Assembly: GCA_945949655.1 (NCBI GenBank)
Contig: CAMFFG010000038.1
Coordinates: 1-8,552, forward strand
DNA from: an uncultured Peptococcaceae bacterium
GTDB taxonomy: Bacteria > Bacillota > Peptococcia > Peptococcales > Peptococcaceae
Direction: 5' to 3'
Length of the DNA: 8,552 bases
Positions 1-6,697 of the stretch are shown here, piece by piece. The notes under the pieces were generated by a model, which did no database searches, was not told where the DNA came from, and saw only the letters and a list, made by a program, of their open reading frames with translations. The translations under genes were made by a program, and so were the position numbers. Within the stretch, counting starts at the first letter, position 1. Each line of letters starts with the position of its first letter.

Positions 1-1
1 A

Positions 2-217
2 GGTACTGCTGTCAATTTTACCGTCAGCAGCGGGCCGGGGCCGGAACAGTCGGCACAGTTTGAACTGATCATTCCGGAAGATGGCACTGTCATCGTTATG
101 CTGCATGATGCGGCCGGCAGCTCCAGGCTGTACGAAAAAGAATGTGTGGCAGGCGAACGGGTGCAGGAGTCCTTTTTGTATCACGGTAACGCGACTGTAA
201 CCATCACCTGCAATTGA
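2..217 (+). CDS. prkC: C-terminal end of a PASTA-domain Ser/Thr protein kinase (PrkC-like), partial
   Basis: Only the last 71 codons are present; the gene enters from outside the window and ends at TGA 215-217. The fragment opens with GTAVNFTVSSGPG, which looks like the last strand of a PASTA repeat. About 55 residues of beta-rich sequence without a membrane segment follow (FELIIPEDGTVIVMLHDAAG and onward), resembling the extra domain after the PASTA repeats of Bacillus-type PrkC. In that family PASTA repeats lie outside the cell and sense muropeptides or lipid II, while the kinase domain is cytoplasmic. The kinase domain is not visible, so the call rests on the PASTA-like tail and on the common gene order prkC-rsgA-rpe. 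Another PASTA protein, such as a penicillin-binding protein, is possible but fits the context less well. Confidence 0.6.
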   Translation, partial: GTAVNFTVSSGPGPEQSAQFELIIPEDGTVIVMLHDAAGSSRLYEKECVAGERVQESFLYHGNATVTITCN

Positions 218-274
218 ACAGAAATCTGGAGCAAAGAATATCAGGGATGATGCTTTGCCAATGGAGTTAAAATT

Positions 275-1174
275 ATGGAACATACCGATCAAATCTTAGA
301 AGGTACTATCATCAAAGGCTACAGCGGGTTTTATTATGTTTCCTGCGAGGGTGTGCTTTATGAATGCTCTCTGCGGGGCAAAAACCGCCAGAAGAAGGTA
401 AAGTTTCTGCCGGGAGACAGAGTGCGGTTTCGCATTGCGGAGGGCACTGCAGGTGGTGCCATTGAAGAAGTGCTCCCCCGCAGAAACGAACTGTTGCGGC
501 CGCCGGTGGCCAATCTGGATCAGCTGGTGATTCTGGTGGCCGTGTATGATCCGTTGCCGGATCTGCGGCTGATCGATCGTCTGACGGTATTTGCCCAGTG
601 GAACCAGATCCGGCCTGTTATCTGTTTCAATAAATGTGATCTGGTTTCAGCGGAGGAACAGCGGAGGCTGCAGGAAATTTACCGGCCTGCCGGATTTCCG
701 GTCTATCTGTGCAGCACCGTGACCGGCCAGGGAATCGATGCTCTGCGGGAATGCCTGCACGGCAGGTTTTCTGTTCTGGCGGGCAACTCCGGTGTAGGAA
801 AATCCAGTATGATGAATGCCATCAGCGACCAGTGGCAGTTGGCCACAGGAGAGATCAGCGACAAATTAAAAAGAGGGCGGCATACCACCCGGCATGTGGA
901 GCTGTTTCAGCTGGATGCCGATACGCTCATTGCCGATACACCGGGATTCAGCTCTCTGCAGCTTCCCGAGGATATCAAGCGGGAGGAGCTGTGCCGCCTG
1001 TTTCCCGAATTCTTATGCCGACTGGGCGATTGCCGGTTTGCCACCTGTCTGCACAACAGCGAGCCGGACTGCGCCATCAAGGAAGCTGTGGAGCGGGGCG
1101 AGATCCCGCAGAGCCGTTACGAAAATTATCTGGCATTTTTAGAAGAAGTGATTCAGCAGGAGAGGAGCTATTAA
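275..1174 (+). CDS. rsgA: RsgA, ribosome small-subunit-dependent GTPase
   Basis: This 299-residue protein is a circularly permuted GTPase that acts late in 30S subunit maturation; the length is normal for the family. An N-terminal OB-fold (about residues 5-70) binds rRNA. The GTPase motifs come in permuted order: G4 NKCD at 119-122, G1 P-loop GNSGVGKSS at 170-178, a G2/switch I region around RGRHTTRH at 200-207, and G3 DTPGF at 221-225. The C-terminal zinc motif is intact, with C253, C258, H260 and C266 in C-x4-C-x-H-x5-C spacing. The start is ATG 275, with GGAG at 263-266 eight bases upstream. The gene lies 57 nt after the kinase gene and 2 nt before rpe, so the three are probably cotranscribed. 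This order is common in Bacillota and links a cell-wall-sensing kinase to ribosome assembly. Confidence 0.97.
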   Translation: MEHTDQILEGTIIKGYSGFYYVSCEGVLYECSLRGKNRQKKVKFLPGDRVRFRIAEGTAGGAIEEVLPRRNELLRPPVANLDQLVILVAVYDPLPDLRLIDRLTVFAQWNQIRPVICFNKCDLVSAEEQRRLQEIYRPAGFPVYLCSTVTGQGIDALRECLHGRFSVLAGNSGVGKSSMMNAISDQWQLATGEISDKLKRGRHTTRHVELFQLDADTLIADTPGFSSLQLPEDIKREELCRLFPEFLCRLGDCRFATCLHNSEPDCAIKEAVERGEIPQSRYENYLAFLEEVIQQERSY

Positions 1175-1176
1175 TT

Positions 1177-1815
1177 ATGCGATACATTGCCCCATCGTTA
1201 TTATCCGCCGATTTCAGCCGTTTACAGGAGGAAGTGCGGGACATTGAACAGGGAGGTGCCGACTGGCTGCATCTGGATGTGATGGATGGTCATTTTGTGC
1301 CGAACATCACCTTTGGCCCTGGACTGATCAAAGCGCTGCGTCCGCACAGCAAGCTGTTTTTTGACGTGCATCTGATGATCGACAACCCGGATTCCTATAT
1401 TACCGCCTTTGCCGACAGTGGCGCCGACATGATCGTGGTGCACGCCGAAGCCTGTACCCATCTGCACCGCACCATACAGTCCATTCATACCACCGGTAAA
1501 AAAGCCGGTGTAGCGTTAAATCCGGCTACTTCGTTAAGTGTGTTGGATTATATTCTGCCTGACCTGGACATGGTTCTGCTGATGAGCGTGAACCCCGGTT
1601 TCGGCGGACAGAAATTTATCAACATTGTACCCAAGCTGGAAAAATTATCTGCTATGTGCCGGGAGCAGGGTGTACAGCCACTGATCCAGGTGGATGGCGG
1701 CATCACGCCGGAAACAGCGCCGTTAGTAGCAGCGGCCGGTGCCAATGTGCTGGTGGCCGGTTCTGCCGTGTTTGGCAAGCCCGATCGTAAAGCCGCCATT
1801 GCAGCCTTGCGGTAA
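1177..1815 (+). CDS. rpe: ribulose-phosphate 3-epimerase
   Basis: This 212-residue TIM-barrel enzyme interconverts D-ribulose 5-phosphate and D-xylulose 5-phosphate in the cytoplasmic pentose phosphate pathway. The N-terminus MRYIAPSLLSADF is typical. The metal-binding and catalytic residues are present: H32 and D34 in LHLDVMDGHFVPN (D34 an acid/base residue), H65 in DVHLMI, and D173 in QVDGGI. The flexible loop MSVNPGFGGQKF (136-147) and the phosphate-binding VAGSAVF near residues 193-199 are also present. The frame stays open far upstream to 709, overlapping rsgA, but ATG 1177 is the start: the family N-terminus begins there and AGGAG at 1163-1167, inside the end of rsgA, lies nine bases before it. 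The thiamine pyrophosphokinase gene that often follows in Bacillota is absent; a terminator comes next. Confidence 0.97.
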   Translation: MRYIAPSLLSADFSRLQEEVRDIEQGGADWLHLDVMDGHFVPNITFGPGLIKALRPHSKLFFDVHLMIDNPDSYITAFADSGADMIVVHAEACTHLHRTIQSIHTTGKKAGVALNPATSLSVLDYILPDLDMVLLMSVNPGFGGQKFINIVPKLEKLSAMCREQGVQPLIQVDGGITPETAPLVAAAGANVLVAGSAVFGKPDRKAAIAALR

Positions 1816-1860
1816 GTGGAAATAAAACGATATATTATATAACCAGAAAACTGGCACATA

Positions 1861-1904
1861 ACAAAAACAGGCGACGGATCAGAAACTCCATCGCCTGTTT
1901 TTGT
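1861..1904. terminator. bidirectional rho-independent terminator between convergent genes
   Basis: The arms acaaaaacaggcga (1861-1874) and tcgcctgtttttgt (1891-1904) are perfectly complementary over 14 bp. After one C-A mismatch (1875/1890) a further GGA/TCC pairing closes an 8-nt loop at 1879-1886. The GC-rich core GGCGA/TCGCC is followed by a T-run on either strand, so the hairpin can stop rpe transcription from the left and transcription of the EF-G-like gene from the right. It is the only notable element in the 119-nt gap between these genes. Confidence 0.9.
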
Positions 1905-1934
1905 TTATTTATTAAAAGGGGAAACAGAAAACCA

Positions 1935-3913
1935 TTATGCGTTGCGTTCGGCAATAATTTTTTCTGCAATTTTTGCCGGTACTTCTTCGTAATGATCCAG
2001 TGTCATGGTGAATTTTCCGCGGCCCTGGGTCATGGCTTTCAGATCAATTACATATTTCTGTACTTCAGACATCGGAGCCTGTGCCTGAATCACCTGCAGT
2101 TTGTGATCCGGCGTTGGTTCCATGCCCAGAATACGACCCCGTTTGCTGTTCAGATCGCCCATAATGTCACCCATGTAGGCTTCCGGAACGGTGATACGCA
2201 CATCCATGATCGGTTCCAACAGTACTGGGAAGCGGCAATCTTAAAGGCCATTTCATTGGAGTCTACCGGATGATAGGACCCATCATACAGTGTAACTTTA
2301 ATATTGCCTAACGGGTAACCAGCTAAGATACCCTGCGACATAGCTTCCCGCACACCTTTTTCTACAGCTGGGAAGTAGTTTTTCGGCACAGCACCGCCAA
2401 AAACTTCTTCGGCAAACAGGAAGTCGGCGTCGGCATATGGTTCGATCCGCAGCCATACATCGCCGTACTGCCCGGCACCACCGGACTGTTTCTTATGTTT
2501 GCCCTGTACTTCCACTTTCTTTTTAATGGTTTCACGGTAAGGAATCTGTGCCGGTTTCAGCACTACATCCACACCGAATTTATTTTTAAACCGTTCTGCC
2601 ACCACTTCCAGATGGGTTTCCCCGATACCGGAAAGCAATGTTTCGTGGGTTTCCGCATTCTTTTCTACCGCCAGTGTAGGATCTTCTTCCAGCAGACGGC
2701 TCAGAGCAGTGCTCATTTTATCGTCATCATCTCTGGATTTTGGCGACAGGGCAAAGGTCAGGTTTGGAGCCGGGCCCTTGCTTGGAGCCAGCTCAGGCAC
2801 CGACTGTCCCTTAACCGTCAGCGTGTTGCTGGTCTGCGTATTCTGCAGCTTGGCTATGGCCACAATATCACCGGCATTGACGGTGGTAACGGTGGACTGC
2901 TGCTTGCCGCAGGGGATAATGAAGCCACTTACTTTTTCTTCCACTTCGTTGTTAACATTGTAAATTCCGTCGCCGGCGTTGAACTGTCCGTCGATCACTT
3001 TCAGGAAGCTCAGTTTGCCCACAAAGGGGTCTGCCAGTGTTTTGTAAACGATGGCGCTGGCCGGTGCCGCTGCATTAACGGTAGGAATGGGCAGCAGATC
3101 CACACACAGATCCATCAGTGTTGTAATGCCCATATTTTTGGCTACAGAGCCACCCACAACCGGGAAAATTTCGCCGTGGGCAATCCCCATGCGCAACGCG
3201 GAACGGATTTCCTTGTTGGTCGGTGTTTCGCCTTCCAGATATTTGAGCAGGAGCTCGTCGCAGGATTCTGCAGCTACTTCGATCAGGTAAGGGCGCTGCG
3301 ATTCATAATCGTCCATATATTCGTCCGGAATAGGAATTTCAACGGCCTGACCGTTTTCAAAACGGTAGGCTTTTTCATTTAATAAATCGATCATACCGGT
3401 AAAGGAGGATTCCTTTCCGATGGGCAGCTGTAAAGGAACGATACCGGTACCGTATTTTTCACGCAATTGCTCTACGACTGTTTCAAAACAGGAGTTTTCC
3501 CGTTCCAGTTTGTTGATAAAAATAATGCGCGGCAGTTTATTGTTGGCGGCGATATCCCAGATCACTTCGGTCTGCACTTCGATTCCGGCTACGCCACAAA
3601 CAACCATCAGCATGTTGTCCACTGCTCTGACGGTAGAAATAACCTCACCGATAAAGTCCGCATAACCCGGCGTATCGATCATATTCAGCTTGGTGCCCTT
3701 CCATTCCACCGGCGCCAGAGATGCAGAAATGGTAACCTGCCGTTTGATCTCTTCCGGCAGATAATCGGTGACAGTAGTGCCGTCTTCTACTTTACCTAAC
3801 CGACTGGTGAAACCGCTGTTAAACAGCATGGTTTCCAGCAGTGATGTTTTGCCGGAACCACTGTGTCCGACAATGCCAATGTTGCGAATGTCTCCTGTTT
3901 GATATACTTGCAT
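1935..3913 (-). pseudogene. fusA: elongation factor G-like translational GTPase, frameshifted by an internal deletion
   Basis: The product resembles the EF-G paralogues of Bacillota (COG0480), which may act on ribosomes in place of or beside the main EF-G. From ATG 3913 the first 561 codons are in one frame. G1 is GHSGSGKTS (16-24), the switch I Thr is T61, G3 is DTPG (80-83) and G4 is NKLE (134-137; NKxD is usual). Domain IV carries SGGAGQYGDVW and [16 protein letters not shown], including H548, which matches the translocation His of EF-G. At about 2228-2232 the frame breaks: AFKIAA should be followed by about 12 residues and then [10 protein letters not shown], but only 2 nt lie between them, so about 34 nt are missing. 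The original frame adds 26 unrelated residues and stops at 2150-2152. The true C-terminal 97 codons (domain V, ending ERNA) run 2228-1935. It is either a real pseudogene or a local assembly error. The main fusA would be expected in the str operon elsewhere. Confidence 0.88.
2226..2233 (-). other. deletion/frameshift junction in the EF-G-like gene
   Basis: Read on the minus strand, the junction is GCT-TC-CCA: GCT (2233-2231) is the last Ala of AFKIAA in the first frame, and CCA (2228-2226) is the Pro of [10 protein letters not shown] in the second. In EF-G proteins about 12 residues (SMAxKxAxxxxx, the end of a domain IV helix) separate these two points. Two of the expected 36 nt remain, which implies a 34-nt loss. 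The estimate assumes the usual family spacing. Confidence 0.75.
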
Positions 3914-3921
3914 AATGTCCA

Positions 3922-3927
3922 CCCCTT
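3922..3927 (-). promoter_or_regulatory. ribosome binding site that fixes the EF-G-like start
   Basis: AAGGGG on the minus strand (3927-3922) lies eight bases before ATG 3913. A GTG at 3922-3920 is in frame and would add three residues, but it overlaps this Shine-Dalgarno sequence and has no site of its own. The protein therefore most likely begins MQVYQTGDIRN. Confidence 0.75.
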
Positions 3928-3958
3928 ATGAAGAATAAATTTAGCTTATTTATTAAAT

Positions 3959-3987
3959 TTGACACAAATAGATAAAATCCTTTTATT
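3959..3987 (+). promoter_or_regulatory. possible promoter of the flippase gene
   Basis: A perfect -35 TTGACA (3959-3964) is followed after 17 nt by TTTATT (3982-3987), a four-of-six match to TATAAT. Transcription would begin near 3994 and give a leader of about 115 nt before ATG 4109. The 195-nt gap at 3914-4108 has to serve two divergent genes. I see no riboswitch or clear hairpin in the leader. Confidence 0.35.
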
Positions 3988-4015
3988 TTTTATATTTATT
4001 TAAGAAAAATTTCAA
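3987..4015 (-). promoter_or_regulatory. possible promoter of the EF-G-like gene
   Basis: On the minus strand TTGAAA (4015-4010) is separated by 17 nt from TAAAAA (3992-3987), which matches the -10 consensus at four of six positions. The surrounding DNA is so AT-rich that such pairs can arise by chance. A closer -10, TATAAA, would leave only a 15-nt spacer. Confidence 0.3.
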
Positions 4016-4108
4016 AATTTTTTTGTCGGGATTCTTTTTCTATTTTATGCCTAAAACGCTGGCAAAAGACATAGGTATAGAAAAAATGATGAGAAGGCGG
4101 GTGCACGA

Positions 4109-5632
4109 ATGAAAAACAAGTTTCTGCAGGGTACCGCAATTCTATTGATTACCAGTCTGTTTTTGCGTGCTTTGGGTTTTATCTATCAGATGCTGGTGGT
4201 GCGGCTGGCCGGTACCGAGTCGGTAGGACTGCTGAATATGAGCTATCCTTTTTATATGATTCTGGTGGTGCTGGCCACGGCAGGCATGCCGGTGGCCATT
4301 GCCAGGCTGACAGCTGGCTATATCTCCCGAGGGCGGGAGGAGATGGTCGGTCGCATGATGGTTACCGCTTTTTTGCTGGTAGGAGTGTTAAGTTTATGCT
4401 GTCTGGCCGCAGCAATTTTTATCATACCCCGTATTTTTGTCATGCTGCAGACGGAAACACGGATTGCACGCTGTTTTTACATGCTGGTACCAGGAATTGT
4501 GATCGTACCATTCACTTCTGTGATGCGTGGATATTTTCAGGGAATGCAGCAGATGCTGTATCCTTCGCTGGGCCAGGCGGCCGAACAGATTGTCCGTGTC
4601 TTGTGCGGCCTGCTGTTTATCATCTGGCTTTGTCCCCATGATGTGATCTCGCTGGCAGCTGGACTGGCCGCAGCGGCCATTGTTGGAGAGCTGGGCGGTT
4701 TTCTGCTGCTGTTGTGTTTTTATCTGTACAGCCGGCACAAACAGAAACAGCGCACCGCTGGTCAAAAAACGCAAAGAACAGCGCCGCTGCCGGAGTTATT
4801 GGCCCTTGGGCTGCCAACTACCTTTACCAGGCTGACCAGCAGTGTGGATATGGCCATAGAGGCCAGTCTGGTGCCATTCTGTCTGATGGCGACAGGCTAT
4901 AACGCCAGCCAGGCCGCCGGTATTTATGGACAGTTTTCCGGCGTGGCGGTCAGTCTGGTCACCATTCCTACTGTATTGACCAGCGCGCTGGCCACAGCAC
5001 TGATTCCGGCCATATCGGAGGCAGACGCAGCGCACCAGAAAGAAAAACTGGAACAGCGCTGCCGACAGTCCATACAGATTACCTGGCTCTGCAGTCTGCC
5101 GGTGATTCTGGTGCTGTATCAGTATGGGGAAGTTCTGGGGCAGCTTCTGTTTAAAATCAGCGGAATAGGCTCTATGCTGCAGGTATTATCCTTTGGGGCA
5201 GTTTTTATGTATCTGGGGCAGACCATCGTAGGAATTCTGCAGGGACTGGGCCGCACCAGAACCGTATTTATCAACAATTTTCTGGGCTCTGCTGCCAAAC
5301 TGATCGGCATGTATTATTGTATCCGCACACTGGCCATGGGCAGCAATGGCATTGCCTGCGGTATGGTGCTGGGTTACGGGCTGCAGTGTCTGCTGAATCT
5401 GCTGGCGCTGGCCCGTCAGGTACAACTGTGGCTGCCCTGGAAAGCTGTGCTTCTGCCGGTGGGGAACAGTCTGTTGATGCTGTGGATGGTCTGGCTGTGT
5501 CAGAGGTGCTTTGGCATGGCAACCGGGCTTCCCTTTCTTTTAGCCTTGGCTGCCGGCGCCTGCTGTTACCTGCTGGTGTTGCTGGCGACCGGGCAGCTGT
5601 CTGTGCTGAGAGAGGTGGAGGGAAAATCGTAA
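4109..5632 (+). CDS. SpoVB/MurJ-like MOP-superfamily lipid (oligosaccharide) flippase
   Basis: This 507-residue polytopic membrane protein is mostly hydrophobic segments, consistent with the roughly 14 helices of the MOP/MATE-type flippases. The N-terminus FLQGTAILLITSLFLRALGFIYQMLVVRLAG and the region RGYFQGMQQMLYPSLGQAAEQIVRV (about 140-164) are characteristic of the SpoVB/YtgP branch. A basic cytoplasmic loop (about 208-225, SRHKQKQRTAGQKTQRT) divides the two halves. Members move undecaprenyl-linked precursors, such as lipid II or polysaccharide units, across the cytoplasmic membrane; the substrate here cannot be read from sequence. SpoVB itself serves spore cortex synthesis, but homologues occur in non-sporulating Bacillota, so sporulation should not be inferred. 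AAGGCGG (4094-4100) lies eight bases before ATG 4109. The gene stands alone, with its own leader and no clear terminator. Confidence 0.88.
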   Translation: MKNKFLQGTAILLITSLFLRALGFIYQMLVVRLAGTESVGLLNMSYPFYMILVVLATAGMPVAIARLTAGYISRGREEMVGRMMVTAFLLVGVLSLCCLAAAIFIIPRIFVMLQTETRIARCFYMLVPGIVIVPFTSVMRGYFQGMQQMLYPSLGQAAEQIVRVLCGLLFIIWLCPHDVISLAAGLAAAAIVGELGGFLLLLCFYLYSRHKQKQRTAGQKTQRTAPLPELLALGLPTTFTRLTSSVDMAIEASLVPFCLMATGYNASQAAGIYGQFSGVAVSLVTIPTVLTSALATALIPAISEADAAHQKEKLEQRCRQSIQITWLCSLPVILVLYQYGEVLGQLLFKISGIGSMLQVLSFGAVFMYLGQTIVGILQGLGRTRTVFINNFLGSAAKLIGMYYCIRTLAMGSNGIACGMVLGYGLQCLLNLLALARQVQLWLPWKAVLLPVGNSLLMLWMVWLCQRCFGMATGLPFLLALAAGACCYLLVLLATGQLSVLREVEGKS

Positions 5633-5692
5633 TGATGTAAGGGCGAAGCAGAGGAATTTACGTTTTTCAGGCAGTTTTTTTTGTGCATGGAA

Positions 5693-5721
5693 TTGTCTGG
5701 CTGTTTAATCTGTGATACAAT
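5693..5721 (+). promoter_or_regulatory. sigma-A-type promoter with extended -10
   Basis: TTGTCT (5693-5698) and TACAAT (5716-5721) are separated by exactly 17 nt, and TG at 5713-5714 forms an extended -10 (TGATACAAT). Transcription should begin near 5728, only about 23 nt before ATG 5751, leaving room for the GGAGGTG ribosome binding site at 5740-5746. This is among the clearest promoters in the window and shows that the small membrane protein is transcribed independently of the flippase gene. Confidence 0.75.
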
Positions 5722-5750
5722 AGGAAAGTATGTAGAAATGGAGGTGTCCT

Positions 5751-6257
5751 ATGGTTGAAGCACTGGTGAACTGGTTTACCACAGTTTTTGCCGACATTTT
5801 GCCGGGAGAACTGGTCGTCTTTCTGCTGTCCATGATGCCGATTCTGGAGCTGCGGGGCGGACTGATTGCCGCCGCATTGTTTCAGATCCCATTGGCAGAA
5901 GCTGTCTGTATCTGCTTTGTGGGGAATCTGATTCCCATTCCGTTTATTCTGCTGCTGATTCGTCCTGTGTTTAACTGGTTGAAGAAAACGTCGTTGTTTC
6001 GACCTCTGGTGGAAAAACTGGAGCGAAAAGCCATGGGAAAAAGCGACACCATCCGTCGTTATGAATTCTGGGGACTTCTGATATTTGTAGGGATTCCCTT
6101 GCCGGGGACCGGTGTGTGGACCGGGGCTCTGATCGCCTCTATGCTGAACATCAGCATAAAAAGAGCCATGCCTCCGCTGGTTTTGGGCATGGGCATGGCT
6201 ACAGTGATCATGTGTTTTTTTTCTTATGTGTTACCCTGGATTGTGATCCAGTTCTAG
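5751..6257 (+). CDS. small multidrug export family (COG2426) membrane protein
   Basis: This 168-residue integral membrane protein has the hallmarks of the Sm_multidrug_ex family: MPILELRGGLIAA near residues 29-41 and GIPLPGTGVWTGA at 114-126, each beside a hydrophobic helix. About four or five membrane segments can be seen (roughly 18-45, 48-72, 106-132 and 143-165), with a charged stretch, KLERKAMGKSDTIRR, at 89-103. The family name comes from weak drug-resistance links; the true substrate is not established and transport function is inferred. GGAGGTG at 5740-5746 supports ATG 5751. The gene converges with the NifX-type gene: its stop TAG (6255-6257) lies in the tetramer CTAG, which is read on the other strand as that gene's stop. 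There is no room for a separate terminator. Confidence 0.85.
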   Translation: MVEALVNWFTTVFADILPGELVVFLLSMMPILELRGGLIAAALFQIPLAEAVCICFVGNLIPIPFILLLIRPVFNWLKKTSLFRPLVEKLERKAMGKSDTIRRYEFWGLLIFVGIPLPGTGVWTGALIASMLNISIKRAMPPLVLGMGMATVIMCFFSYVLPWIVIQF

Positions 6258-6607
6258 TGATGGCCACAATCGTGATGATCGCAGGAGATCAGGTTGTCAG
6301 TCAGCTCATGGCGCAGCCATGCTTCGGCAACTTCCCGCACCGGACCGGAACAGCCGCGAATCACTTCGATGCCGTTGGCATTCAGCACATTTTTCGCGCC
6401 GTCGCCCATATTTCCACCCAGCATGACCATAACGCCAGCCTGTGCCAGCACAGGAGCAATACCGGATTTGCAGCCGCAGCCTTCCGGAGAGGACATGGTT
6501 TCTTCGGCAACGATCTTGCCGTTTTCGATGGTGTAGATGGTGTAGTGGTCGCAATGACCGAAGTGGGCGTCGATAACGCCGTCACGGGTTGGTAAACAGA
6601 TTTTCAT
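6254..6607 (-). CDS. NifX/NifB-type (dinitrogenase iron-molybdenum cofactor family) metal-cluster-binding protein
   Basis: This 117-residue cytoplasmic protein belongs to the Nitro_FeMo-Co family (COG1433). The N-terminus MKICLPTRDGVIDAHFGHCDHY shows the typical first strand and the FGHC motif (16-19). GCGCKSGIAP (43-52), LGGNMGDGAKNVLNANGIEVIRG (63-85) and a Cys at 86 complete the RNase H-like fold. The tail CDHHDCGHH (109-117) holds two Cys and four His and looks suited to binding a metal. Family members carry or bind Fe-S or Fe-Mo clusters, but small stand-alone forms are common in anaerobes without nitrogenase, and no nif gene is visible here. The start ATG 6607 is supported by GAGGGGG (6621-6615) seven bases upstream. 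A sigma-A promoter overlapped by a Fur/PerR-like sequence lies just upstream, which fits metal- or redox-linked control. Confidence 0.9.
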   Translation of the reverse strand: MKICLPTRDGVIDAHFGHCDHYTIYTIENGKIVAEETMSSPEGCGCKSGIAPVLAQAGVMVMLGGNMGDGAKNVLNANGIEVIRGCSGPVREVAEAWLRHELTDNLISCDHHDCGHH

Positions 6608-6639
6608 GGTAAATCCCCCTCAAATGTAGTAAATTAAAA

Positions 6640-6654
6640 CTGTAATCATTATAA
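6640..6654. promoter_or_regulatory. candidate PerR/Fur-family operator
   Basis: CTGTAATCATTATAA matches the 7-1-7 PerR box consensus TTATAATNATTATAA at 12 of 14 informative positions, with the right half perfect. It also shares the core TAATNATTAT with Fur boxes. It covers the -10 of the minus-strand promoter and part of a possible plus-strand -10. Because the right half contains the -10 itself, some of the match is expected by chance. No Fur-family regulator gene is visible in the window. Confidence 0.4.
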
Positions 6655-6676
6655 TACAAAGTGTAAGGAAATACAA
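6648..6676 (-). promoter_or_regulatory. promoter of the NifX-type gene
   Basis: On the minus strand TTGTAT (6676-6671) and a perfect TATAAT (6653-6648) are separated by 17 nt. Transcription would begin near 6641, about 34 nt before ATG 6607. The -10 lies inside the candidate Fur-family operator at 6640-6654, so a bound repressor would block it. Confidence 0.7.
6650..6655 (+). promoter_or_regulatory. possible -10 element for rnc
   Basis: A perfect TATAAT on the plus strand would start transcription near 6662, about 36 nt before rnc. No good -35 lies 16-18 nt upstream and there is no extended -10 TG. The octamer ATTATAAT (6648-6655) is its own reverse complement, so this site may simply mirror the -10 of the opposite promoter. 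Confidence 0.3.
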
Positions 6677-6697
6677 TACAGAGAAAGAAGGAAATCT

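Noticed and set aside
709..1176. The rpe frame stays open for 156 codons upstream of ATG 1177
   Set aside because: This part overlaps rsgA in another frame, has no family similarity, and the ribosome binding site and conserved N-terminus both place the start at 1177.
2153..2233. Programmed ribosomal frameshifting in the EF-G-like gene
   Set aside because: About 11-12 conserved residues are missing at the junction, and I see no slippery heptamer or supporting structure; a deletion explains it better.
2495..3382. A 295-codon open frame on the plus strand inside the EF-G-like gene
   Set aside because: It lies antisense to clear EF-G motifs, is rich in Phe, His and Gln as antisense frames often are, and shows no recognisable domain.
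4086..4112. An 8-codon mini-ORF whose stop overlaps the flippase start as ATGA
   Set aside because: It has no ribosome binding site of its own and nothing regulatory in its residues (MMRRRVHE); a leader peptide cannot be supported.
5633..5692. Possible terminator after the flippase gene, near the T-run around 5675-5692
   Set aside because: Only a 4-bp GTAA/TTAC pairing with a long loop can be drawn; no stable stem precedes the T-run.
6116..6595. A 159-codon plus-strand frame covering the NifX-type gene
   Set aside because: It overlaps two well-supported genes and matches no family; the minus-strand frame carries the conserved motifs.
6254..6607. Evidence for a nitrogen fixation cluster
   Set aside because: The family is widespread in anaerobes without nitrogenase, and no nifHDK, nifB or related gene is in the window.
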